From positions 7,882,001-7,946,000 of the forward strand of contig WPIO01000004.1 of assembly GCA_009760855.2 (NCBI GenBank): DNA of 64,000 bases, read 5' to 3'. The position numbers and the translations under genes are program-made. The notes under the pieces are model-generated. The model saw only the letters and a list, made by a program, of their open reading frames with translations, was not told where the DNA came from and ran no database searches. Shown here piece after piece: positions 42,403 to 55,100 of this stretch (position 1 is the stretch's first letter; each line of letters opens with the position of its first letter). The DNA comes from Cristatella mucedo. Lineage: Eukaryota; Bryozoa; Phylactolaemata; Cristatellidae.

Positions 42403-44205
42403 CAGTCGCAACGAGCGGTCAGTCAGCTATTGTAAAATTCTTGGAATAGCGTCACTCATGACTCGGCTTTCTCCCCAGCGCTGCCATTTCAACATACTAG
42501 GATTATAGAAATTAGCCAATGGTATTTCCCACAATGCTTAGCAGTGTTAGGAGTTGTATCCTACGAGCAGCAATCGTTCGCCCTACCTTCAGGAGATCTC
42601 ATGCTTTGTTCTCATGTGATTTGAGGTGACCAAGGATTGTCTCGATCCCCGACATGCGTGCTAAAGTATGCTCTGCATACATCGCGCACCTTCACAGACA
42701 CGTTCACTGAGTCTTGTTTTGACAAATTGTCCTCACACGCAACGCAATGCTTTTGCTGGGAAAAGCAGCCTCTTGATTCCGTGAAAATCGAATATGGCTC
42801 ATCGTGATTCTCTTACTCTTTAAAATGCTATGCTGAAAGTTTTGCTTCAAGCACCCGCTGTACTTTACAACGGATCAACGGATCCCTCTCCCTCGGCTCC
42901 TGGTCAGTATTATAATATCTAGCTAACCCTCAATAGTTCGGGTATCGATCAAATGCGTGCTGCATGTGGAACCTATGTCCGAACTTGGCTCAACACTAAT
43001 GGCTGGGAATAATCAATGTAAGCAAGGTTTTGTGGAGTAAAAGGCATTTTCTATTGGTTTTAGGCATACGGAATTACGTAAACCACTTTATACGCAAGGA
43101 AATAATATAAATTAAAATCTGTTACCCGTATAATAGTAGTTGACTGCACATAATCGCGATGCATGCGATAGAGCATTCGACCATTTACTATGTGAGGTAA
43201 CTAGACCATGCAAATAAGCCGCAGGAGAAAAAGAACCGACGAATGTACGAAATTTGTCACATTAGGGTTAACGTGGGCTGCAAAATTAATTAAAGTCACC
43301 AACATAAGGGGATATTTCTAAATTACAGAACAGTCTTACAGTAAGCAATACCGAGTATATGGCGGCTACAGATTACTGCCACTGTCAGCGGCTTGCTACT
43401 AATGCTTCAATGGTACGGCAAGCGTCCTAAAATTGAGAGAGGGGGCTAAAATAGCGAGAACCTTAAGCCTACCGGTCTTCTGCTGATGCATAGATTTCCT
43501 GCTGCACTGCATATCTAGGATAAAAATAGAAGTAATGTACTCACATAATGCAGAATATTTTTTGTATATCGCGTGAGTATGAGGAGGCAGAGCTGTGCAT
43601 CTCTAGGCAACCAAAAGCTTTGCAAAACCAACGCACTTGAAGCAGCTTTAAAACGGGTGCAGCCTATTGCTGTTTCGTTTTTCTAGAAAGTCATGGTCAC
43701 CAGGGTCACCCCGAAGCCACATCGTAGATTAAGATTCGCAGGAAATAAAGAAGAACATGTGGAAAGCACTGAAGCAGGTTTAGCTAAAGAAATGCTGTAT
43801 TAGGCTAAACAGCACTGCTTGCACTGCCTGTGTGAGCATTGTTATGTTGTTGATCCAGCCAGCATCTCACTGGACGACTGAAAACATGAGGATTAGACAC
43901 AGCAAACTATATTCAGGTCATACTTCATCACACACCTTTATGTATCACACGAGTTCCGGAATCATTAAAGCCAACATGGGTGCTGTTACTGCAAACACCA
44001 ACTCTTAGCACCCCCAGAATAAGTCTCCGACTTATTTTGCTGCCAATAAGACATCTATACCCATAAGGTTCTAATAAACGGAAATGTAAGACAAAAACTT
44101 TTTTTAAGCACACCAGTCTAGGAAGTTATAAAATGATAGAGTGTTAGTTGATAAATGTGCATGATCTACCGACAAAAAAATACCACAGTCAGCAGTCACC
44201 TGCTT
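42403..44205. other. Spacer between the unidentified gene and mitoferrin
   Basis: This is the convergent region that should hold both 3' UTRs. No repeat, open frame or canonical poly(A) signal stands out. Confidence 0.5.
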
Positions 44206-44717
44206 CTACCGTGAAGAAGAGTCACCTGTGGCTGCAGCCGTGAGGAAGTACTTGAAAAACTCGTAGACCGACCACGATATGGCCGTCGCTGGCACTTGGA
44301 AGACTATTCGAGCCTGGATTCCACGATAGAATCCACCTATACCATGACACCTGTAAATGGTTCGTGCTGCTTCGAGCAAGCCCATAGTTGCAGGCTTTCC
44401 AGTCTTACAACATGCTTCCTGTGTGTTCAGGAGGGTCTTGCAAACGTCAAGCGGATTCGTGAGTGCTGATGCTGCTGCTCCGGCAACACCACCGGATATC
44501 ACGTGACTAAAGGGGTCATAATGCCGATCATGATTCATGCGGTTCTGAGCTAGTTCGTAGACCATGAAGTGAATCCCCTGAAAAGGTACGTTCATCGCCA
44601 TCTGAGTCGTATAGCTGCGGTAGAAAGCACGAGCACCCTCAGCTTTATAAACGCGTGTCACGCAGTCCCAAACACTTCGATAAGGGCTGTTGTATACTTG
44701 CATCCTCTGCTTGACAA
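44206..44717 (-). CDS. Mitoferrin exon 4 (stop codon)
   Basis: The acceptor is ttaattgtag, and entry phase 1 completes a Val codon. The exon encodes [15 protein letters not shown] through the last membrane helix and ends SSSR-TAG at 44206. It carries [33 protein letters not shown] and [20 protein letters not shown]. Confidence 0.93.
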
Positions 44718-47700
44718 CTACAATTAAATAAGACCATGCGCCTTCAAAATAGTCTAGGCCAACAACGTTAGCCACACTAAAGCAAGAGACACTGTGCTTG
44801 ACAATAACGGTGACATATCAAAGCTGGATAAAGATGCATGCCACGGAGGTATGTGCATAACAGTAGCACAAAGTAGCAGCACTCCTCAGTGATGATTAGC
44901 CCCATGAAGATTTCTACTGAATGCATTGCACGTCAGTCAGCATTCTGATAGGTAAGTGCACACAAGGACGAGCCACAGATCAAGCTCTAAGCTATTGACT
45001 TCAAGGTTTTGTCGCTCACTTTTAGGTCTCTTCATTCTATGGCTCCAGCCTATCTTTCAGATATACTACCCCATCAGGCAAAGCATCGTACCACTCGCTT
45101 TTCGGAATCCAACAGTCTACCAATACCTCGTACAAACCTTAAATCCTTTGGAGACCGTGCATTTAGCTCGTATGCTCCCACAGCCTGGAACTCCCTCCCG
45201 ACCTGCATCAGAACATCCCCTGACCTGACCACATTTAAAAGAAACTTAAAAACATACCTATTTAGGACAGCATTTAGTGGGTCCTTGTGATTCGTCCTCG
45301 ATGTGCTTATGCGTGCTGACACTGTTCATGCTGCCACTAACCACATTTGCATGCTGACCCAGTGCATGTAACCCCTAACCATGTTATTCATTTTGTTTGT
45401 TTTTCAAGCATGATTTTACTTACTATTCTATTGCGTATCACTTTGCAGCAAATGTAAAGCGCCTAGAAAGAGATTAAGTTCTCTGAGGGCGCTTTATCAA
45501 GTGCAATATTATTATTATTATTATAAGCAGCTCCCAATGTTGGCTAGATCTTAACGATGTGGACAAAATGGCAAACTAATTCAGACCTGTTCTTTGTAGC
45601 ACTATACAACCTTCTTGTGACTGATTAGTCATCATAAAACAGCAGTCAAGTTGAGCAGCCAGGTCAGATATGGGGAGATAATTTGGAAATGCATGCAATC
45701 ACCACAGACAACTTATAAAAATCGACATCGTCATAGCCAGTCAGCACAGCATGAATGAATGCCTATGTTTATAGTTGCAAATTACGGTGCCAAGCTAATG
45801 CCATTACATCTTCTCAGCTACTGATCCAACTCGACGAGTTTAGCTTTGCCTCTAACCAACCTCAAATCCTTCGGTGACCTTCAGCCTCCAGCTCCTATGC
45901 ATTTAAGGACAGGAAATCGCTACTCAACCGACTAACATCACGACATGCCCTGACTTGAGTCTCAGCTAACGACTGATAATCAGTCTCAGACTTCCGAAGG
46001 GAAAGATGATCCAGTCAGCTTTCCCTTTGCCTATCTTAAATTGACTGTTTTTCTTTGTTCCGGGATGCTTTGCGTGCATACATGTGTATGATTCAGTGCA
46101 AATTACTAGCAAGAGATCCTACTAACTGGCAGCCACAAGGGTCTTAACGTTTGCTTTAGTATGCTAGTTGCTAGTTTTTGCATTTTTAATACCGTGCATA
46201 TCAATAAGTCGTTGGGTATTCTCTTGCAGCGAGTTGTAAAACGCCCGGAGAGAGATTAAGCTCTCTTAGGTCTATACGAACGCCCTATTACTATTATTAT
46301 TATCATTAACTGTTCCTCACTTTGTCGTTCATGAGAACCATACTGTATGAGCTTATGCATGCTGCAATTGTGCTTACTGTCACTAATCAATGATATGCTT
46401 CCTTTCCAGCCTGTGCCAAGTGCCTAGCAAAAGATGTATTCTTCGAGCGCTATATGCAAATGCATTATCGTTATTAGTAGTAGTTTAATCTTTTCGGATA
46501 TCTTGCTGTTGAGCGAGCACAGAGGCAGCAGTGGCTCGGCTAGTAGCTTTGGCAGACACCTACATTGTCACTTAAGCTAGCTCTGCATCAAAAGTAGGTT
46601 TGATCAGCAAATCATGACTATCATTGTTGTGATCTAGCGACCTCCTAGCTGTGTAAGCTTGTTTATGGAGGAGTTTTTCGGAGTTCCTCAACACATTTTT
46701 ATGTGGGACAGGCCGTTACTGATTGCAGGTGACTTCAACATTCATCGCATTGACAACCCTAGCAAACAGCCAGGTCTGCTTATTTCTTGACTGTCTGGAG
46801 AACTTCGGTTTGGTCCAAAACCTTAATCATGCCACTGACGTCGGTGGCCATATCCTGCATCTCGCTATCACTAAGGATGTCTGCCGCACTGAGCTTGCTG
46901 TTTTCACGGTGACCATATCGGATCACTGCTGTATCGTTTACTGTTCCTATCCCGTTTTAAGTGCAGGCAACGTCGAGTTTGTCCAGCGATGCAACTTAAA
47001 CGGCATTGGCCCAGAGAGATTTTTGACATCTCCCTTTGAGCCAGATCTCCTTGATCGGACCTGAAAGGAGCAGCGATGGCTTCCGGTTGATCAACGGACA
47101 CAGAGTAAACTTCTTACGCTGACCCACAAGCCTTCCCACGGCTTGGCTGCTTCATACCTAGCTGAACTGCAGCACTAGTATCAGCCTCCTCGAACCCTCA
47201 GGTCATCTATGGATGATAAATTAGCTGTTCCATTCATCCACTTAAAGAATAATGGTGACAGAAGCTTTTGCTCGGCAGGTCCTAGACCATAGAACTCACT
47301 TCTACAATTCTTAAAATTGACATCTAATCTCCTGCTACCGACTATGGCACATCCTTTCCAGTCGTCCTGAGCTGCTACTTCCATGCTGCTCGCTACCTCA
47401 ACTGCTCTCATGACTCAGCTATGCTTCTCACTCTCTTTGTTGCGTGAGATGAAGTCTGTTGGCTACTGAATGCGTGCACAGAAAGCCGCTTAGGACGTGA
47501 GTGCACCATACAAAACTCTCCTGCATAACACCCACATAGTCTCTGTCGCTTTGTGGAGTTACAGATGGAGATACGTTATATTGCAATATATTACAATCCC
47601 TTTGTGTGCCAGCTGAGCTGATCACAGCTGGTTCTCGTTTACAAGCTCGAGACATTCTTAACCCGAAACATATATCGAACACCCACCGGATTAAATTAAA

Positions 47701-49106
47701 TAAAATATAGTCACATCGAACACCCACCGGTATGCTTTGCCCATGACAGCACGAAACAAAACTAAGTCTTGAAGGTGCCTACTGCCACTAATGATGCAAT
47801 GGGGCTGCAGTGGTTCAGAGAGCAGTTACGAAAAACGGAGCGCCAATATAGATAAAGTTTTTCGAGTCCATGCGGTCAGAAGGCTCTGATCTCCCTATGT
47901 GCATGTCTAACACGGCGTACACGGCTCCAATGGACAACTCGAGCGGCATGCACACGGACACACAGCGGTGCTTGCGGGAGCGCTGACTGGGCACAGCTCA
48001 CTGGCCAACGAGGCTGCACTTACCATCTGCAGGAACCATTACTGCGTCGTGGAACAGTGTTGCACAACCACCGGCAGCAGCTGAAACGATGCAGCCAGAA
48101 CAAGTCAGAACCATACTTTTTTTTTATACGCGAATCACTAATGACAAACGGCGCCAGCAACTTATCATGAATGCGGCTTCTTACGTGGCACAGCATATGA
48201 AAAATGCACGAGATAAGTAAAAAAAATATAGTCACATCATGGAATGCTAGTTTATGCACTTCAACTTGAGTTGCCAGTATTCATTATTCGTATAATATAC
48301 AATAACATTCATTTGTATAGCACCCTCAGATAACTTAATCTCTTTCTAGGCACTTTAGATTTGCTGCAAAGGAAGCATTATCGAATAGTTAGTGGTAACA
48401 TGCTCAATGACAACAAGCATAACATGGTTAAAGGTGACATGTGCAGTGTTAGCATGCAAATATGGTTACTAGCAGCATGCACATATGGTTACTGGCAGCA
48501 TGCACAGTGTCAGCACGCATAAGCACACAGAGGACGAATCACGAGGACCCACTAAATGCTCTAGATATGTGTGTTTTTTATATAATGCCGCGGCATTGAG
48601 TGCTTTGGGTGGGTACATGAGCATGATTCAGCTCATGTGCCGGCCTGGTTTTTGAGCCAGGTGTCAAGGTACTTGCCTTAGTCGACCGAGGTCGTGGGCT
48701 CGAGCAGGGGGCACATCTGAAGTGCCCGGATAGAGATTAAGTTGTCTTAGGGCAAATGAATTACATGGATACATATATATTTTTTAAGCCTGGAACTCCC
48801 TCCCGACCTGCGTCAGAACATCCCCTGACCTGACCACATTTAAAAAGAATTTAAAAACACCTATTTAGGACAGCATTTAGTGGGTCCCTGTGATTCGTCC
48901 TTGATGTGCTTATGCGTGCTGACACTGTGCATGCTGCCACTAACCACATTTGCATGCTGACCCTGTGCATGTCACCCATAAACATGTTATTCATTTTGTT
49001 TGTTTGTCAAGCATGATTTTACTCACCATTCAATTGCATTTCCCTTTGCAGCAAATGTAAAGCGCCCAGAGAGAGATTGAGTTCTCTGAGGGCGCTTTAT
49101 CAAGTA

Positions 49107-49140
<34 letters not shown>

Positions 49141-52100
49141 AGGCTTAGCCCTTGCAGCAGTCCCAGGAAGGACGAGGCTGTGAGCAAAACAATGGTCCAT
49201 GCCGACGTCGAACGCAATCCTGTGGGCTCGAGCCCAGCGGCATATGTGAAGCACCTTAACAGTGATCCAGTTCTCTTAAATACAAATTCAGCTATACAAA
49301 TTAATTACTCGACTATTAATCATTAATTAATTATTAAATACAATTTCACTATAAAATGAATTACACATATATTCGTCTTTGCCGGCAGGCTTCGAAACTC
49401 AAAAGCTAATACAGGGCTGAAGACATCCACAAAATAAATCAGGGGTCGGGGGCTCTGGCCCATTAAAGGCCCTCACTGGTCGCATGGAAGCACACTGTAC
49501 ACTGCAGGACAGTGCGACAGACTGCCAAGGCCTGCTGAACTAACCGAGCCAGTATACAACACAGTTAAGGGAGCAAAACTAAGGCAAAAAAGCAGCAGCC
49601 CACCATATACTATGTGTCCACTGCATAGGAGTTAAAATCTGCTTAGCTTCAATATATCTTAACATTGATGGGGATCTCGCCGGCTTCGAAGGCCTCAGTA
49701 AACAGAATGCAAAGAATGCTCTTCCCCCCCCCCCCCACTACCACCCTCTCCCTGAAACCGCCCTGCATAATCAATGCCTACTCAAGGTAGGTCTATGCCT
49801 TCGAATCCTGAGGTAGGTGATCCTTTATCGCCACTGCAAGCGGCTGTGATAGCCGCAAAGGCTCTTCTGTCGCTTTACAAAAGAGGCTGTTAAATCAGCT
49901 ATTATTTATTTATTTTTAAGCCTCGGTACTCATATTTTCTAAACGAACGAGAGACTCACTGCACACCACAGCAGCAGCACGGAAGGTCTCAATTAAGGCT
50001 CGATTGAGTTTGGTTAGCTCCTGTGGCTCGAAAGGGAGGAACGAAGGTAAGCATACAGAGACGTGATCGTTGGCGAACCACCGGCAGTACCATCCTGAAG
50101 TATTTCCAGGTGAGGCCGATTGATTTCTCACGCAAACTACCAGCAAGCATCCAGACAGAAAAATCCACAGTAGACTGCAGCGTGCGATTTCCCACGGAGC
50201 CTCGAGGCAATGGCAGGACCATGAGGGCTCGATCCACAATCGCTAAGTGCACTAGCTCTAAATCAGGGGGAGTGGCAGATGAGAAATCCTCCACTAGGAT
50301 GCCGAGCTCAGAGGAGCAGGCTGCCGGCCTGGCCACACAAGGCGACTGGTGGTAGCCGCTGTTTCTTTCTGGCGAGCAAGCTGTCACGACCGTCACAGCC
50401 GATGCGCGAAGACTCGGCGGTGCGAGGCAGCTGCTCGGGCACAGACCCGCCAGCGCGCAATCTTAATGGGGTTGCAGTGAGGCAATCCTACCAGGTACTA
50501 CCCTCTGTCCCTAACTGTCCCAGCACCGAAGGTGATGCAAGAGCAAGACATCGGCCGAGACCACCCGATTCCATGGAGGATGACGACATCACCGCGGAGA
50601 TCACCGCCGAACCGAGTCTCTAGCTGCGCTGCTGCTGCCGAGGGTTTGCCCACTCCCTGCCTTTCACCAGTTCCTTACGACTCGGTAGCACTTGTCCCGA
50701 GCAACAGCAGGAATGGCCGCCTGCTCACGTGGCACGGATCCCAGGCGGCCATTACCCGATAGACAAATGCTATCATACCGGCATCTGCACTCGCGAGTCG
50801 TCTGCATCGGCAGAGGCTTAAAGACCTCGGGGTGACAGCCAAGCAAGGGAGCACTGCCGAAACAAGATGATGTCGACAATAAACCATCTCAATCGTTCCC
50901 AGATTAGCTCCTTACCTGATGATCCTTGTGATGATCTACCCGATCGCTTCTCTCGATTCTTTGTGCAGAAGATAGACAAGATCACGGAATCCATCCCTGC
51001 GATGACAACCTCCCCACTAGAATGCTGTCCCTCGGTACCTGGCTGCACCTCAATGTCAGCATTTAAGCAGGTCACTGGCGATCTAGTCCTAAAGTTCGTA
51101 TCTCAATCAAAGAAGACAACAAGTCCTCTGGACCCTATTCACACTGTCCAGCTCCTACGTTGCATTGATCTGCTGCTGCCATGCATAACTAACATTATCA
51201 ACATGTCATTAGCCTCAGGTCATGTCCCACCACCTTTCAAAAAAGCTGTAGTCAGGCCACTTCTCAAGAAAGTGACACTAGACCAAGAGAACTTAAGCAA
51301 CTACCGCCCAGTCTCCCATCTACCATTCCTATCAAAGACACTCGAACGGGTCGTGGCAGACAAGCTGAACTCATATATCGAAACCTCACACCTTGCTAGT
51401 AAGTTCCAGTCTGGCTATAGAGCTAATCACTCCACGGAGTCAGCATTGCTTAGGGTATACAACGATCTACTTAGGAATGCAGACATGGGTAGAGTGTCTC
51501 TGCTTGTTTTGCTCGATCTTTCGGCAGCTTTTGATACCATCGATCACAAAGTTCTTCTAGAGTGCCTCTCGTTTCGCCTGGGCATCACTGGCACTGCTCT
51601 GCAGTGATTCAGGTCCTATCTCAGTGGGAGACTCCAGAGTATTGACGTGAATGGACAAAGATCACCTGAAGTACCTAGGAAATATGGAGTACCTCAGGGC
51701 TCCGTGCTAGGTCCGGTTCTTTTCACGGTTTATACTCTGCCTCTTGCTGATGCGATTGCCAAGCACAATCTGGGCTTTCACTTCTATGCAGATGACACTC
51801 AGTTGTACCTTTGCTTCGATCCCTCCCAGCCTTCGAGCACCTCAAATTCTCTCAACTCATTTCTTGCCGCATGCATTGATGACATCCGCACATGGATGGC
51901 ACCAAATTTTCTAAAACTAAACGATGATAAAACTAACTTACTAGTTATGGGCAAACCCAGTGTGATTCAGAGATTGGAAAGGCTGACGCTCAAAATTGGC
52001 TCTGCCAGCATATCTCCAGCTGAATCAGCTCGAAATCTAGGTGTCATATTCCAAAGCGACCTCTCGTTAGACGACCACATCAGCTCCACAGTCAAATCTG

Positions 52101-55100
52101 CCTATTTTCAGCTCCATAACATTGCTAAAAATTCGGGCTTGTTTAGATAGGGATACCACGTCCAAGTTGGTCCATGCATTCGTGACATCCCGTCTCGACT
52201 TCTGCAACTCAATGCTCGCTGGCCTGGCTACCAGTCAAGCAACGGATTGACTTCAAGGTTTTGTCGCTCACTTTTAGGTCCCTTCATTCTATGGCTCCAG
52301 CCTATCTCTCAGATCTACTCTCCCACCAGGCCAAGCATCGTACCACCCGCTTTTCGGAATCCAACAGTCTACCAATACCTCGTACAAACCTCAAATCCTT
52401 TGGAGACCGTTCATTTAGTTCGTATGCTCCCAAAGCCTGGAACTCCCACCCGACTTGCATCAGAACATCCCCTGACCTGACCATATTTAAAAGGAACTTA
52501 AAAACACACCTATTTAGGACAGAATTTAGTGGGTCCCTGTGATTCGTCCTTTATGTGCATATGCGTGCTGACACTGTGCATGCTGCCACTAACCACATTT
52601 GCATGCTGACCCTGTGCATGTCACCCCTAACCATATTATTCATTTTTTTCAAGCATGATTTTACTTGCCATTCAATTGCATTTCCCTTTGCAGCAAAATA
52701 TAGCGCCTAGAAAGAGATTAAGTTCTCTGAGGGCGCTTTATCAAGTGCATTATTATTATTATTATTATTAACAAGACCGACAGACTGCAGGCCAAGCGAA
52801 CCGCATCGCCCTGAAGCCTTAGGCAAATGTGCCCAGCAGATCGGCTCCTTTTGCAACGACAAGCCTGCAGATGGCTCGGTCGGTGCTGCAAGCCCGCTTG
52901 GCTGGGCTGGGAGCTGTAAGCGGCTGAGGTGCGTTGGCCCGTGGGGCTGGGGCGAGCACTTGGGGCTCTGCAGCAAAAGAAAGGCCACTCCCCACCCTAC
53001 CCCTTCGGCAATAAACAAACCAGCACATACAAAGCATGCTAGCCACTGCTACTGCTGCTTAAATTTACCCCGAAAGATTGGGAGTACTTATGCCACTAGA
53101 ATGAGGGTGGTGAAAAGGCTTTCATGCTGCTATTGGCATGCAAATGAGGCTATTGAATCTGCTGATCTTTAATTTCTTAACTATTTGAACAAGGGTAGTC
53201 CAGCAGTTGTCAACCACAGGGAGTGCCGGCCGGGCTTGACAACGTGGCAGGACGATGAACAAATACTGCTTCTACTCAGCCTTCATTTCAAGCCCCCTCA
53301 GGTCACCCTAGGTACTGAGCCACATCTTCTCAAGGCTTGGCCACACCTCGAGGTATCCATACACCAGGCCGTGTTTGTGATTTAACAAGACATCTGTATA
53401 GCGACCCAAGGTAACCAAATATATTTCAAGGCACTTTACATATGTTGCAAAGGAAGCATGTCAAATGCTTATAAATAGCATGCTCAATGTCACCAAGATG
53501 AGCAAACCAAGGACAATGCAGATGGACCCAGCAAATACTTCTAGGAACAGGTGCACTAGTAGCTTCTTTTTAAATGTCGAGACGTCAGTCGGAAGTAAGT
53601 CGTACGTTTTGGGACCGCGAATTACAAATATGGTCCCCAAAAGATTTGAGATTGGTTTAAAGGCACAGCTAAACACTTTTCAAGCAAGTGCTACCATGTA
53701 ATGTAATGTCTCTGTAACTCCACAAAGATTACATGGGTGTTACACAGAAGAGTTTTCTACAGCTCACTCAATGCCTAAGTGTCCTTCGGTAGACATGTGG
53801 TAGCCAACAGAGTTCATCTCATGCAACAAAGAGAAAGTGGGAAGCATAGCAGAGACAGGAGCACAGACGATGGTGGTGAGTAGCAGGGAGTAGCAGCTCA
53901 GGGCGGCTGGAAAAGATGTGCTACAGTCGGCAGCAGGAAATTAGATGTCGTTTTGTAAGAGCTGCGGAAGCGAGTTCCACCATCTAGGAGCTGCAGACCA
54001 AATACTTCTCTCGCCAAGGGTCTTGTAGCATAGGAATAGAGGACCTGATGGGGATTTAGTTGGGATAGGTACATTAGGATAGGATAGGAGCAAGAGAACG
54101 GAACCTGAACTGAAAGTGAGTGACAACACCTAAGTGATCTCACATACAATGACAAGAGCAGCAACAGTTGGGTTTACTTGGCGATTAGAGATCTACATGG
54201 AGCTACAGTATTAGAAGTATGCAATGACTACCTATGCTGATGACCTCATGTGCAAGTATTACTGAGCACGTGCACGTCCGACACAGTCCAGCCCGGACAA
54301 ACCAAGCTCCTTCAGCACACGATCTGTTACCAGACTTACGAATTATCTAGACAACCACCCAGACAAATATGCTGCTGACAATAATGGAACTCGGCAAGCG
54401 CTTCGCAGAAGCAAACCGAGGGGTTGCACGAGCAGCCCAGAGATCGCGACAGCTAAATAATAATAATAATAATGCACTTGATAAAGCGCCCTCGGAGAAC
54501 TCAATCTCTTTCTAGGCGCTTCACATTTGCTGCAAAGGGAAGCGCGATTGAATGGTGAGTAATATCGTGCAGGCACCGTAGGGCACTGCTTACCAAACAC
54601 ATCTACCGATGACTGGACACTCACCGTTAGTTAAAGCAGTGCCCTGCTTAGTTTGCGAGAACGTCCACTTTAACTTCTCATAGCACGCGAAATACAGAGC
54701 GTGAGCCGGTCCAGCGCCTCCAACGACTGCCGTGATTCCACGCAAGGTTTGCCGAATGCCTTCTTTGGCCGAAATTTCGTACAGGGCATTGAACATTCCA
54801 CTGTATCTAGCACCAGGACAAGGATTCAGCGCTTGCATTCGTGTCTAAAACGGCAAAGCAGGTGGGTTTTAACACCGTGGATGTCCAGACATCCTGCCAG
54901 TCAATGTATACGGATAGGCTCGCCGGATTTCGTTGGCAACGAACGGACGCCGGGCCTGCTCAGGACGATTCGCGCGTCAGACAGCAGCAAGCTATTAGTA
55001 TGCCGGAGCGCGTGTGTCGTACTTCGCGAAAGAAAAGCGGTTGCAATATAACGTGACGAAGCTGTTTTCGCCTACAAAATTGGGGCAACCGTAGACAGCT

